Of a DNA stretch of 32,343 nucleotides, positions 8,904 through 17,618 are shown in pieces. How positions within the stretch are numbered: position 1 is the stretch's first letter; each line of letters begins with the position of its first letter. The position numbers and the translations under genes were made by a program. The notes under the pieces were generated by a model. That model saw only the letters and a program-made list of their open reading frames with translations. It searched no databases and was not told the DNA's origin. Source of the DNA: Selenomonadaceae bacterium (GTDB lineage Bacteria; Bacillota; Negativicutes; Selenomonadales; Selenomonadaceae); assembly GCA_017529935.1 (NCBI GenBank), contig JAFXNB010000043.1, forward strand, positions 1-32,343, given 5' to 3'.

Positions 8904-9945
8904 TCGCTCAGAGCTGTTCGGAAAAATTTGGTGGGAAGATTTAAACGGTCCGCGCAGATTTTTAGTTGACGCGGCAGAAAAATTATCGGGCGGCAAAAGT
9001 GTCGTGTTGAGTTTGCCGGTACGTGTGCCGTGGTTCGGGACAATGCGCGACGTTCTGGAAAAGTTGTTAAGCAAGGGCACGCAAAGCATTAACATCGTCG
9101 ACGCGGAAAATATTTCCGATGAGCCGCAAGAATACGTTCTAAAGGAATTTTGCGCGAACAAAGACGGCTTCCGCCCCTACAGCAAGAAGGCCTACGCGAA
9201 ATTTTTGGCGGAGAGCAAGGGAATCGCGCTAAACGACAGCTGCATTTGGATTCGCAACGCCACGCCCGCGCAGGTCGACAAATGGCTCACGTTCATTGCC
9301 GATTATCAAAAATTTTTGAACGGCAAAAGCGGCGGCGTCTTCCTTTTGGAGGCGGAAAATTTTATCGGCAAGGCGGCGGGCGTCGAAATTCTTTCCTACG
9401 CGGACGAAATCAGCGACTACGACAGCTTTGCGTTCAATATTTTTGTGGCGGCGGACTTCGGCAACGAGAATCACTTGATGAAGCAATATCTCGCCGAACT
9501 TGTTTCCGCCTTGACGGAAGGCGACGTGGAATTCGGCGCAGAATGCATTGACAGGAGCGAAACTTTCCTTAAAAATCCCGGCGAAACTTTTGATGATATT
9601 TTGTGGGAAGGAAAATTTACTTCGGGGAAGAGCACCGACGACATTGAGCAAGCGATTTGGATGACGCAATTAAAATTAATTTTCCCGCTCGTCGAGACTT
9701 TCCGCCGCAACTTTATCAAGCAGTACGAAGAGCAAATTAAGAACACGCCGCCCTATTATCACGTGCCCGAAGAAGTGGAAATCGGGCAACTTTACGGGCA
9801 GTTCAATCAGCGGCGGTGGCTTATCAACGACAACGACGCCGACGATTTGGAAATGTATCGGGAAGTGCGCAATAAGCTGGCGCATTTGGGAACGGTGGCT
9901 TTCGACGATTTGCAGAAAATTTTCGAGAAGAATTCGCGCCGATAA
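8896..9945 (+). CDS. Uncharacterised protein with C-terminal HEPN-like Rx4H motif
   Basis: 349 residues. ATG 8896 has GGAGG at 8885-8889 and overlaps the end of the giant ATPase gene by 8 nt. Residues 1-200 look like an alpha/beta fold ([35 protein letters not shown]), reminiscent of a P-loop fold without a recognisable Walker A. The C-terminal 120 residues are helical and end in [12 protein letters not shown], where R325-N-K-L-A-H330 fits the Rx4-6H motif of HEPN ribonucleases, in the right place near the last helix. HEPN proteins often act as RNA-cleaving effectors in toxin-antitoxin and phage-defence systems. The pairing with a STAND ATPase suggests sensor plus effector, but RNxxAH also occurs in non-catalytic HEPN proteins. 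No name can be given. Confidence 0.65.
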   Translation: MNNRSELFGKIWWEDLNGPRRFLVDAAEKLSGGKSVVLSLPVRVPWFGTMRDVLEKLLSKGTQSINIVDAENISDEPQEYVLKEFCANKDGFRPYSKKAYAKFLAESKGIALNDSCIWIRNATPAQVDKWLTFIADYQKFLNGKSGGVFLLEAENFIGKAAGVEILSYADEISDYDSFAFNIFVAADFGNENHLMKQYLAELVSALTEGDVEFGAECIDRSETFLKNPGETFDDILWEGKFTSGKSTDDIEQAIWMTQLKLIFPLVETFRRNFIKQYEEQIKNTPPYYHVPEEVEIGQLYGQFNQRRWLINDNDADDLEMYREVRNKLAHLGTVAFDDLQKIFEKNSRR

Positions 9946-9976
9946 ATTTAACGTTGAATCTTATTGGAGGTTATTG

Positions 9977-11086
9977 ATGAGTATTATTGAAGTTCACGGC
10001 TTAAAAAAATCTTTCGGGCAGTTGGAAGTTCTGCGCGGCATTGATTTGACGGTTGAAGAGGGCGAACGGATTGCGATAATCGGCGGCTCCGGTTGCGGCA
10101 AAAGTGTCTTCCTGCGCTGTCTGGAACTTTTAGAGACTCCGAACGCGGGACAAATTTTTATCGACGGGGAAGAACTCACCGCGCCCAACGTCAACATTGA
10201 TTTAATCCGCCGCAAAATGGGCATGGTCTGGCAGAAATTTAATCTGTTCACGCATATGAACGTTATGGAAAATTTAACCGTCGCGCCGATAAAACTTTTG
10301 GGCATGACAAAGGACGCGGCGCACGAAAAAGCAATGTCTTTGCTGGCGCAGGTCGGCTTGACTTCCAAGGCGGAAGCTTATCCGGAATTTTTATCGGGCG
10401 GACAACAGCAACGTATCGCAATTTGCCGCAGCCTGATGATGAATCCCAAAGTTATTCTCTTCGACGAACCGACAAGCGCGCTTGACCCGACGATGGTCGG
10501 CGAAGTGCTTGCCGTTATCCGTATGCTCGCAAAACAGGATTTAACGATGATTATCGTGACGCACGAGATGAATTTTGCCCGCGAAGTCTCCACGAGGATT
10601 TTATTTTTCGCGGACGGCGTGATTTATGAACAAGGCACGCCCGCCGAAATTTTCGACGCGCCTAAACTCCCTAAGACTGTCGCCTTTATCCACAAGCAAA
10701 AATATTTTTCCTACGAAATTACCGAACGCGCCTTTGACTTAATGGAGTTGCAGGGCGGCATTCAAACTTTCGCGGAAAAATACGGGCTTTCGACGCGCAA
10801 AATTAATCGTCTCCAGCTGTGTTGCGAAGAATTGATTTACGCAATGCTCGACAATGCCTGCGGTGACGACGTGAAAATTTCGCTCGATATTACTTATGCC
10901 GAGGCGGATAACAGCGTCGCGATAAAATTTTCCTGCGCGGGCAAGTCGTATAATCCGCTCGACAAAGATTTGGACGAACTCGACGAAGAAAATCTTGGCG
11001 CGGCAATTTTGCATAATCTCGCCAAAAATTATTCCCACCAATACAGCGACGGCGTCAACGAAATAAAATTTTCGCTGAGCGGCTAA
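9977..11086 (+). CDS. GlnQ-type amino-acid ABC ATPase fused to degenerate RsbW-like HATPase domain
   Basis: 369 residues from ATG 9977, with TTGGAGG at 9964-9970. Residues 1-240 are a polar amino-acid ABC ATPase: Walker A GGSGCGKS, signature [15 protein letters not shown], Walker [14 protein letters not shown] and H-loop [10 protein letters not shown]. From about residue 250 a second domain aligns with the anti-sigma kinase encoded at 26145. [10 protein letters not shown] matches the N-box but has A289 where Asn binds Mg2+, and [10 protein letters not shown] matches DSGKPYNPLE but has C320 in place of the ATP-binding Asp. The fused domain is therefore probably not a kinase and may be a protein-binding module. 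No permease or binding protein lies nearby. The bidirectional terminator at 11102 ends the run. The ABC assignment is firm; the role of the extra domain is inference. Confidence 0.85.
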   Translation: MSIIEVHGLKKSFGQLEVLRGIDLTVEEGERIAIIGGSGCGKSVFLRCLELLETPNAGQIFIDGEELTAPNVNIDLIRRKMGMVWQKFNLFTHMNVMENLTVAPIKLLGMTKDAAHEKAMSLLAQVGLTSKAEAYPEFLSGGQQQRIAICRSLMMNPKVILFDEPTSALDPTMVGEVLAVIRMLAKQDLTMIIVTHEMNFAREVSTRILFFADGVIYEQGTPAEIFDAPKLPKTVAFIHKQKYFSYEITERAFDLMELQGGIQTFAEKYGLSTRKINRLQLCCEELIYAMLDNACGDDVKISLDITYAEADNSVAIKFSCAGKSYNPLDKDLDELDEENLGAAILHNLAKNYSHQYSDGVNEIKFSLSG

Positions 11087-11101
11087 ACTTCATAATCCAC
11101 A

Positions 11102-11139
11102 AAAAAACCTCCTGCCAATCTTTATACAGGAGGTTTTTT
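11102..11139. terminator. Bidirectional Rho-independent terminator
   Basis: A perfect 13-bp stem (11102-11114 with 11127-11139) with a 12-nt loop has an A-tract on the left and a T-tract on the right. It lies between the convergent ends of the ABC-HATPase gene and the RND pump gene and can end transcription from both sides. Confidence 0.93.
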
Positions 11140-11215
11140 CTATGTTCTGAAGTTCGAATTAAAGATAAAACAACATTCGATGGTTTTCGGTGGCAGATAT
11201 TTGTAAAAATTTTTT

Positions 11216-14200
11216 TCACATGTAGTCGATAGAAGATTTTTGTTTTTCTTGTTTCATGAAGCCGAGTTTCTTGGCGACGTATTCAGTTATGACGAACAGC
11301 ACGGGGATAACGAAAATTCCCAACATCGTCGCGAAGAGCAAGCCGCCAACAACGCAGACGCCCATGCCGTTACGAGCCGCCGAACCTGCGCCAGTCGCCA
11401 TGGCGAGCGGCAAGCAACCGATTATGAACGCAAACGACGTCATCAAAATTGGGCGAAGTCGCAAGCCGGCCGCCTCCAAAGCCGCCTTGATTGGTGGCAT
11501 GCCGCAGTCGACGCGAACTTTTGCGAACTCGACGATTAATATACCGTTTTTCGCCGCGAGACCAATTATCGTGATAACGCCGATTTGGAAATAGACGCTG
11601 TCTTGAAGTCCCGCGTTTTGTTGTCCGTTGTTTAGGAACGCCTCAAGCCACGCCATGAAATATTCCGAGAAGACCGCGCCGAAAAGTCCCGTCGGCACGC
11701 TCAAAAGCACCGCATACGGCACCGACCAGCTTTCATACAGCGCGGCGAGCATTAAGAACACGAACACCAACGCCAACGCTAAAACTTGTCCGGTGGAGCT
11801 TGCCGCTTTCTTTTCTTCGCGCGATTGCCCAGACCATTCGATATTAAAGCCAACGCCCGCCTCCTCGTTGACGATTTCTTCAATCGCCGCCATTGCTTGA
11901 CCGGAGCTGTAACCTGCGCCCGCGTTGCCTTGAATCGTCACGGCGCGCGCCGCGTTGAATCTGGAAATTTGCGTAGGACCGGTAGAAAGTTTCGGCGTGA
12001 CAAGCGAACTGAGCGGAACCATTTGCCCATCCGAACCTTTGACGAAAACAAATCTTGCGCAGTCAGCCTCACTGCGATAGAGCACGTCGGATTGGAGCAT
12101 AACTTTGTAGGTGCGCCCGAATTTGTTAAAGTCGTTGACTTGCATGCCGCCGAAGTTGACTTGCAGAGCCGTGAACACGTCAGAAAGTTTCACGCCGAGG
12201 AGTTTAACTTTCTCGCGGTCAATTTCGTATTCGACGGTCGGGGAGGCAATGTTAAAAGTCGTGCGCACGCCCTGCATTTCGGGACGCTGATTAGCTCTGG
12301 CGACGATTTTTTTCGTCAGCGCGTCAAGCTCAATGTCCGTGTGCCCCGCCATGTCCTGAAGTTGCATAGACCAGCCGCCGACGTTGCCGAGACCGGGCAG
12401 AGCCGGCGGATTGAACGCGATAACCTGCGCTTCGGGAACAACAGTTGCTCCGAGGCGGAACATCGTGCCGATACAGGCGTTGACGGAGGCATCTTTGCCG
12501 CGCTTCGTCCAATCCTCTAAGCCGCAGACGATTATGCCCGCGCTAGGTTTCGCGCCGAACGACAGAATATCAAAGCCGGTAATCATCATGCAGTTTTTCA
12601 AGCCGGGCATTTCCTTCATAACCGCGCCGCCGAGCTTGTCAATCGTCTGCACGGTGTGATTCATTGAAGTTCCTTCGGGCAAGCTTATCGACGTGAAGAA
12701 ATAGCCTTGGTCTTCTTCGGGCACGAAGGTCGACGGGAGCCGCTGATAAATCGTCCACGCACAGCCGCAAATAATCAGCAGGAAAATTACTGCGAGTTTA
12801 GAGCGTTTGATAAATGCCGCGACAATTCCGACGTAAGAATTTTTCGTGCGGTCGAACCAGTTATTGAAGCCGTTAAAGAATTTGTCTAAGATACCTTGCT
12901 TTTTGTTGGGGTCTTTGGGCTTGAGAATCATGGCGCAAAGAGCGGGCATCAAAGTCAGCGCGACGAACGCCGACAAGCCCATTGAGATTGCGATTGTCAG
13001 CGCGAACTGCCGATACAAAACGCCCATCATGCCGCCCAAAAATGCCACGGGCACGAACACCGCCGCTAAGACGAACGCAATCGCCACGACCGGTCCTTGA
13101 ACTTCGTCCATGGCGCGTTCGGTTGCGTCGACGGGCTGAAGTCCTTCCTCCATGTGGTGTTCGACGTTTTCTATAACGACTATCGCGTCGTCGACGACCA
13201 AGCCGATTGCCAAAACCATTGCAAAAAGTGTCAGCGTGTTAATCGAAAAGCCGAGAATAACAAACGCCGTGAACGTTCCGATTAATGACACGGGCACGGC
13301 AAGTAGCGGAATGAGCGTTGCGCGCCAACTTTGCAGAAAGATAAAAATAACGAACACGACGAGAGCCAAAGCCTCAACGAACGTGTGCGCGACTTCGTTG
13401 ATTGACGCGCGGATATAATCTGTGCTGTCGAAAATTTCGCTGATAAAAAGATTGGGCGGGAGATTCGGTCTTTGCCGCTCGATAATATCTTGCACGCCGC
13501 GGACAGTCGTCATTGCGTTTGCGTCGCTTGTGAGCTGAATGCCGAAGCCGACGGCGGGATAGCCGTTGAACTTTGCGACGATATTATTTTGGCGTTGCCC
13601 CGGCTCGATTCGTGCGATGTCCTTCATGTAAACAAAGGTGCCGTCGCCGTTCGACTTGAGGATAATATTTTCAAACTGTTCAATTTCTGTGAGACGCCCT
13701 TGAACTTTGCCGGTGAATTGTTTTTCCTGTCCTTGCGCCAGCGGCATTGAACCGATTGTGCCGGCGGCCGCTTGCAAGTTTTGTTCGTTAATGGCGTCAG
13801 AAACGTCGGCGACAGTCAAGTTGTATTCGGCGAGTTTGTCGGGATTGAGCCAAATGCGCATGGAGTAATCGGAGCCGAAAATTTGAACGTCGCCCACGCC
13901 GTCGACGCGCTTAATCTCGTCCATGAGATAAATATCGGCGTAGTTCTTCATGAAGGCGCGGTCGTATTCGCCGGTGGGAGAGTACATTGACAGGAAGAGA
14001 GCCATCTCGTTTGACGCCTTGCGCGTTGTGACGCCCTGCCGCTGAACGTCGCTGGGCAAGCTGGCGTTGGCGATTGCGACGTTGGTTTGAACTTTAACGG
14101 AGTCCATGTCGCCGTCGGTGCCGACTTCAAAGACGACCTGCAAGCTATAGCGACCGGTATCGTCGGAGTTGGAGCTCATGTAGTCCATGCCGTCGGTGCC

Positions 14201-14410
14201 GTTGACTTGTTGCTCGATAACTTGGGCGATTGTCTCGTTGACGACGGCGGCATTTGCGCCAGTGTAAGTCGTGCTGACGGAAATTGTCGGCGGGGAGATT
14301 TGAGGATATTGCGCGATTGGGAGTTGCAATGCCGCCAAGATACCGACGAGCGTAATTATCAAGGCAATGACTATCGCGAATATTGGTCGGTGAATAAAAA
14401 ATTTTGCCAC
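11216..14410 (-). CDS. acrB: RND (HAE1) multidrug efflux pump, AcrB-like inner-membrane transporter
   Basis: 1064 residues, the usual length for AcrB/MexB proteins. The start is GTG at 14410, with AAGGAGG about 11 nt upstream. It begins MAKFFIHRPIFAIVIALIIT, the hallmark N-terminus of the family, with QLPIAQYPQISPP after TM1. The proton-relay aspartates D407-D408 are present in LVVDDAIVVIENVE (TM4), followed by large porter-domain loops and the second block of TM helices ending near residue 1050 with a basic tail. It exports drugs, bile salts or other amphiphiles using the proton gradient, together with the membrane-fusion protein encoded at 16224 and an outer-membrane channel not seen here. 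The order MFP, symporter, small ORF, pump is unusual, since MFP and pump genes normally adjoin. Confidence 0.95.
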   Translation of the reverse strand: MAKFFIHRPIFAIVIALIITLVGILAALQLPIAQYPQISPPTISVSTTYTGANAAVVNETIAQVIEQQVNGTDGMDYMSSNSDDTGRYSLQVVFEVGTDGDMDSVKVQTNVAIANASLPSDVQRQGVTTRKASNEMALFLSMYSPTGEYDRAFMKNYADIYLMDEIKRVDGVGDVQIFGSDYSMRIWLNPDKLAEYNLTVADVSDAINEQNLQAAAGTIGSMPLAQGQEKQFTGKVQGRLTEIEQFENIILKSNGDGTFVYMKDIARIEPGQRQNNIVAKFNGYPAVGFGIQLTSDANAMTTVRGVQDIIERQRPNLPPNLFISEIFDSTDYIRASINEVAHTFVEALALVVFVIFIFLQSWRATLIPLLAVPVSLIGTFTAFVILGFSINTLTLFAMVLAIGLVVDDAIVVIENVEHHMEEGLQPVDATERAMDEVQGPVVAIAFVLAAVFVPVAFLGGMMGVLYRQFALTIAISMGLSAFVALTLMPALCAMILKPKDPNKKQGILDKFFNGFNNWFDRTKNSYVGIVAAFIKRSKLAVIFLLIICGCAWTIYQRLPSTFVPEEDQGYFFTSISLPEGTSMNHTVQTIDKLGGAVMKEMPGLKNCMMITGFDILSFGAKPSAGIIVCGLEDWTKRGKDASVNACIGTMFRLGATVVPEAQVIAFNPPALPGLGNVGGWSMQLQDMAGHTDIELDALTKKIVARANQRPEMQGVRTTFNIASPTVEYEIDREKVKLLGVKLSDVFTALQVNFGGMQVNDFNKFGRTYKVMLQSDVLYRSEADCARFVFVKGSDGQMVPLSSLVTPKLSTGPTQISRFNAARAVTIQGNAGAGYSSGQAMAAIEEIVNEEAGVGFNIEWSGQSREEKKAASSTGQVLALALVFVFLMLAALYESWSVPYAVLLSVPTGLFGAVFSEYFMAWLEAFLNNGQQNAGLQDSVYFQIGVITIIGLAAKNGILIVEFAKVRVDCGMPPIKAALEAAGLRLRPILMTSFAFIIGCLPLAMATGAGSAARNGMGVCVVGGLLFATMLGIFVIPVLFVITEYVAKKLGFMKQEKQKSSIDYM
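14376..14409 (-). repeat. 34-bp direct repeat, second copy at 14541-14574
   Basis: The first codons of the pump gene are repeated 165 bases upstream with a single A/G difference. The upstream copy is the start of the 49-codon ORF. Confidence 0.9.
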
Positions 14411-14425
14411 GAATCAACCGCCTCC

Positions 14426-14575
14426 TTATGTCTGCGAAAAATTTTTGGTAAATTCGCGGTTGATTGTCGAAACGCGGCGAGCGGCTGAAAGTTCCGCAAT
14501 GTCAAAACGCGCACACTGTTCCGCCGCTTTTAAAGCGGCCGCGAATATTGGTCGGTGAATAAAGAATTTTGCCAT
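14426..14575 (-). CDS. 49-residue ORF starting with a copy of the AcrB N-terminus
   Basis: ATG at 14575 has a good ribosome site (AAGGAGA, 7 nt spacing). The first 11 residues, MAKFFIHRPIF, are identical to the start of the RND pump. The sequence then changes to AAALKAAEQCARFDIAELSA and ends at TAA 14428-14426, which touches the ribosome site of the pump gene. It may be a scar of a partial duplication of the pump start, or a leader ORF that couples translation to the pump. The part after residue 11 resembles nothing I recognise. Confidence 0.5.
   Translation of the reverse strand: MAKFFIHRPIFAAALKAAEQCARFDIAELSAARRVSTINREFTKNFSQT
14523..14539. repeat. Short perfect inverted repeat inside the small ORF
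   Basis: GCCGCTTT and AAAGCGGC flank a single T. It lies directly beside the upstream copy of the 34-bp repeat. It has no T-tract and almost no loop, so it is not a normal terminator; it may be an operator-like site or the duplication junction. Confidence 0.45.
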
Positions 14576-14598
14576 AAGCGTTTCTCCTTCGTGGGGAT

Positions 14599-16212
14599 TC
14601 AATTCCCCAGATAAATTTTCTCGTCCATCATATTTTCAGTACGCGCTAAGACGAACGCCGCCGCTATGTCGCCCGTCACGTTGAAGCAAGTGCATGGTCT
14701 GTCGCACAGTGCGCCGATACAGAACAAAAGCCCCGCAATATCGTTGGGCACGCCGAATGTCCCGACGATTGTCAAAGTGCAAATCACTCCGGCATTGGGC
14801 ACGGCGGGCATTCCGATTGCCATCGACACGGTCATTGCCAAAATTGCCACCAGCGCGTTCAAGTCAACTTCCACGCCGTACATCTTCAGGAACATAATCG
14901 AAACAGTTGCCAAGGCAATGCAAGCACCGTTCATGTTGACGGTTGTGCCAATCGCTATCGCGAACGAAGAAATTTTCGACGAAATGCCTAGCTTCTGCGT
15001 GCAAAATTTCATCGTGAAGGGCATCGAAACACTGCTGCTACTCGTCGCGAAAGGCACGCTCCACGCCAACGGAAGTTTTTTTAAGAACGGCAACGGCGTA
15101 ATTTTTCCGACGAATAAAATCAGTAGCATGTAGACGCCGATCATCACGACGAAGCAGAACAGTTGCAGGAAAATCAATTTTGCAATCTCAAAAATCATCT
15201 GCGTGTTCGTGTCGAGTGCCAAGGTCATCATCGCGGAAAAAACTATCAGCGGCATGAACGAAACAATTATCTCAACCATCTTCATGAAGAATTCGTTGCA
15301 GTTTTCGACGAGTTCTTGAATCAGTTTGACTTTGGCACCGAGCGCGTTTAAACAAATGCCCGACAGCACCGCTAGGAAAATCACCTGCAATAAATTCCCG
15401 TCGACAATCGGGCTGACTAAGTTATTCGGGATTATGTCGACGATAAATTTAACCAGCGAAAATTCGTAGGGCTGACCTGTTACGTTATCGGCGGCGGCAA
15501 TCGTCGCGGCTTGTGGTACGCCGTCTTGAAAGAAAATCATCGACAGCGACAACGACACGGCGGCGGCAACGACCATCGTGCCCATATACAAGCCGACCAG
15601 CTTTGAACCAACTTTGCCGACGGTAGCACTTTCGCCCATGCCCATGATGCCGCTAAAAATGCTGAAGAAAATCACGGGCGCGATAACCATATTCAGCGCG
15701 TTGAGGAACATCGTTTCGATTGGCGTCATTAAATCTTCTTTAACGAACGAAATTGTTTCAGGCGAAAGAAATAAATTCATAAACACGCCGCAGACGACGC
15801 CCGCCGCCATTGCCACGAACGTCAACTTCATCAGGCGGTTGCTTTCGTCGCGCACGTTGATTGTCACGACGTTGAAATTTTTTTTATGAGTCCAGTTGAG
15901 CTTTTGCCGATTGGATTTGATAATCAGCAGGCGGCAATAATCTTCCTCGCTCCATTGCGAAATTTCGACAAGCGGATTGTGCGGCGCACCAGCGGCAGTC
16001 AATCGAATTTGAACTTTGCCGAAAAAATTTTTGACGACGCGAACTTCAACCTGCGAAACGTCGCATTGAGTGTTCATGCGCCAAAAAATTTCTTCGACCA
16101 AAAGTTCCGTGTTCAAAATGTCGCGTCGATTAATTTTCAATCGCTCCAGTTGCGGCTCAAGTTCCTCGTGCATCCGCGAAAAATTTTCAACGTTCAGCGT
16201 AAAAGAATTCAT
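14599..16212 (-). CDS. DAACS-family Na+/amino-acid symporter with N-terminal degenerate RsbW-like domain
   Basis: 537 residues from ATG 16212, 11 nt after the membrane-fusion gene; the ribosome site is weak (TAAGG). Residues 130-537 are a DAACS (GltP/SdcS-like) membrane transporter with the HP1 serine stretch FATSSSSVSMPFTM, TM7 TVNMNGA, HP2 GMPAVPNAG and TM8 CDRPCTCFNVTGD. Relative to GltPh, the Arg that binds acidic side chains is Cys, as in the neutral amino-acid carrier ASCT2, so a neutral substrate is likely; the NMDGT Asp is Asn. Residues 1-120 resemble an RsbW-type HATPase domain: LLVEEIFWRM keeps the two Glu but has R45 for the Mg2+ Asn, and AAGAPHNPL has A73 for the ATP Asp. The extra domain is thus probably non-catalytic. 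Its place in an efflux operon is odd. Confidence 0.85.
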   Translation of the reverse strand: MNSFTLNVENFSRMHEELEPQLERLKINRRDILNTELLVEEIFWRMNTQCDVSQVEVRVVKNFFGKVQIRLTAAGAPHNPLVEISQWSEEDYCRLLIIKSNRQKLNWTHKKNFNVVTINVRDESNRLMKLTFVAMAAGVVCGVFMNLFLSPETISFVKEDLMTPIETMFLNALNMVIAPVIFFSIFSGIMGMGESATVGKVGSKLVGLYMGTMVVAAAVSLSLSMIFFQDGVPQAATIAAADNVTGQPYEFSLVKFIVDIIPNNLVSPIVDGNLLQVIFLAVLSGICLNALGAKVKLIQELVENCNEFFMKMVEIIVSFMPLIVFSAMMTLALDTNTQMIFEIAKLIFLQLFCFVVMIGVYMLLILFVGKITPLPFLKKLPLAWSVPFATSSSSVSMPFTMKFCTQKLGISSKISSFAIAIGTTVNMNGACIALATVSIMFLKMYGVEVDLNALVAILAMTVSMAIGMPAVPNAGVICTLTIVGTFGVPNDIAGLLFCIGALCDRPCTCFNVTGDIAAAFVLARTENMMDEKIYLGN

Positions 16213-16223
16213 GTCGAATTGCC

Positions 16224-17504
16224 TTACTTGCCGCGCAGATTGTCGGGAGCGTTGGGATTTTTATTGGGCGCGTTGAGTCCGGCGTCCGCGTTATAAGTGC
16301 TGGTGACATTCGCGAGTGTGAAGCCCATTTCGCCAGGCGTGACAGTCGTGACAGCCAGCTCGACGCCTTCGCGCAAATTCGTCAAGCCTTCGACGACGAC
16401 GGTATCATTTTGATTAATGCCGCTCGTGACGACAAAATAACTGCCGACTTGGTCGCCGAGTTCGACGGTGCGCGCCTCGGATTTATTTCCGTTGCCGACG
16501 ACCATGACGAACGATTTGCCCAAAAGCTGTTGAACGGAGCGTTGCGGAACCAAAACTGCGTTGGGAATGACTTCGCCGGTTAATTTGACGCGGGCGAACA
16601 TGCCGGGCATAAGCAAGCCGCTAGGATTCGGGAAAATTGCTTTCATGATAAGCGAGCCGGTGCTGTTTGCCAGTTCGCGGTCAACTTCGACGATTCGTCC
16701 GCCGAAAGGATATTCTTTGCCGTCAGCAAGCGTTATCGTCACGTCGATTGGGTTGTGCTCCGATTGCATGTTCTGAACCGTCATGAAGTGCAGATAATCG
16801 GATTCGCTAATTGAAAATTGCACGAAGATTGGATCGGGCGCGCCGATTGTCACGAGTGTCGTTTGACCTGCCGAAGCAAAAGTTCCGACTGACACATCGT
16901 CGACGCCGAGTTGCCCGCTCATCGGTGCGTAAATTTTTGTGTCGTCAAGATTTTCCTGCGCCGTCCTTAAAGCGGCTTGGCAAGCGTAAATTGCCGCCTC
17001 GTTCGCCGCGCAGGTTGCCTCGTTCGCGCGAACTGTCGCCGCTTGAGTGGTGACCGTCTGCTCCGGAATTGCCGACTCCTCGAATAATTTTTCGTTGCGT
17101 TGCAAGTCAATCAGCGAGTTGTTGTAAGTTGCCACCGATTGCTGGAGAACGGCTTCGGCTTGCGCTAAATCTGCTTGAGCGCGAAGCACGGCGGAGTTGT
17201 ATTGCCGCGAATCAATTTGATAGAGCAACTGCCCCTGCTCGACGAATTGCCCGCCGACGATATATTTCTCGACGACGTTGCCCGAAACTTTTGATTGAAC
17301 TTTGACTTCCTCCGTGCCGACAAGATGTCCTGCGTATTCGCTGGCGAGCGGCGTGTCACGTCGGATAACTTTCATGGCTTTGACTTGCGCCTTTGGCATT
17401 TGCGCCTGTTGCTGATTTTTATCGTCGCCGCACCCGCCGAAAATTATTGAAGACGCGACCAACATCGCCGCCATTGTCATCAATTTGGCTTTCGATAAAA
17501 CCAC
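16224..17504 (-). CDS. acrA: RND efflux membrane-fusion lipoprotein, AcrA-like
   Basis: 426 residues from GTG 17504, preceded by GGGAGGGG about 5 nt upstream. A lipoprotein signal peptide ends at the lipobox FGGC (C25). The family layout follows: a beta-barrel/lipoyl half starting at VIRRDTPLASEYAGHLVGTE, the lipoyl motif VSGNVVEKYIVGGQFVEQGQ, a long Ala/Gln-rich alpha hairpin (about 105-175), the second lipoyl half with IYAPMSGQLGVDDVSVGTFA, then the beta-barrel and membrane-proximal domains. It bridges the inner-membrane pump to an outer-membrane channel in the periplasm. It is the first gene of the operon and is read from the promoter at 17541-17569. No local TetR regulator is present. Confidence 0.95.
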   Translation of the reverse strand: MVLSKAKLMTMAAMLVASSIIFGGCGDDKNQQQAQMPKAQVKAMKVIRRDTPLASEYAGHLVGTEEVKVQSKVSGNVVEKYIVGGQFVEQGQLLYQIDSRQYNSAVLRAQADLAQAEAVLQQSVATYNNSLIDLQRNEKLFEESAIPEQTVTTQAATVRANEATCAANEAAIYACQAALRTAQENLDDTKIYAPMSGQLGVDDVSVGTFASAGQTTLVTIGAPDPIFVQFSISESDYLHFMTVQNMQSEHNPIDVTITLADGKEYPFGGRIVEVDRELANSTGSLIMKAIFPNPSGLLMPGMFARVKLTGEVIPNAVLVPQRSVQQLLGKSFVMVVGNGNKSEARTVELGDQVGSYFVVTSGINQNDTVVVEGLTNLREGVELAVTTVTPGEMGFTLANVTSTYNADAGLNAPNKNPNAPDNLRGK

Positions 17505-17540
17505 TTCGACCCCTCCCGTTTCTTTTAAAATTACAAAAGG

Positions 17541-17569
17541 ATTTTAAGGTTTCGGCGGCTAAATGTCAA
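17541..17569 (-). promoter_or_regulatory. Sigma-70 promoter of the efflux operon
   Basis: On the minus strand a consensus TTGACA (17569-17564) is followed after 17 bp by TAAAAT (17546-17541), 37 nt before the GTG of the membrane-fusion gene. It is back to back with the folate promoter; the two -35 boxes are 1 bp apart. Confidence 0.8.
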
Positions 17570-17570
17570 T

Positions 17571-17599
17571 TTGAACTTGCGCGAACAATGCGCTATAAT
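17571..17599 (+). promoter_or_regulatory. Sigma-70 promoter of the folate operon
   Basis: TTGAAC (17571-17576), a 17-bp spacer and a perfect TATAAT (17594-17599) lie 19 bases before the folP start codon, so the leader is very short. Confidence 0.8.
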
Positions 17600-17618
17600 T
17601 TAGACGGGAGATGATTTC

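Noticed and set aside
11140-11215. Possible small RNA or gene between the terminator and the pump stop
   Set aside because: No open frame with a ribosome site and no further stable hairpin was seen; it reads as simple AT-rich 3' sequence.
14523-14539. Inverted repeat as a Rho-independent terminator between the symporter and pump genes
   Set aside because: The loop is one base and there is no U-tract, so it would not terminate transcription.
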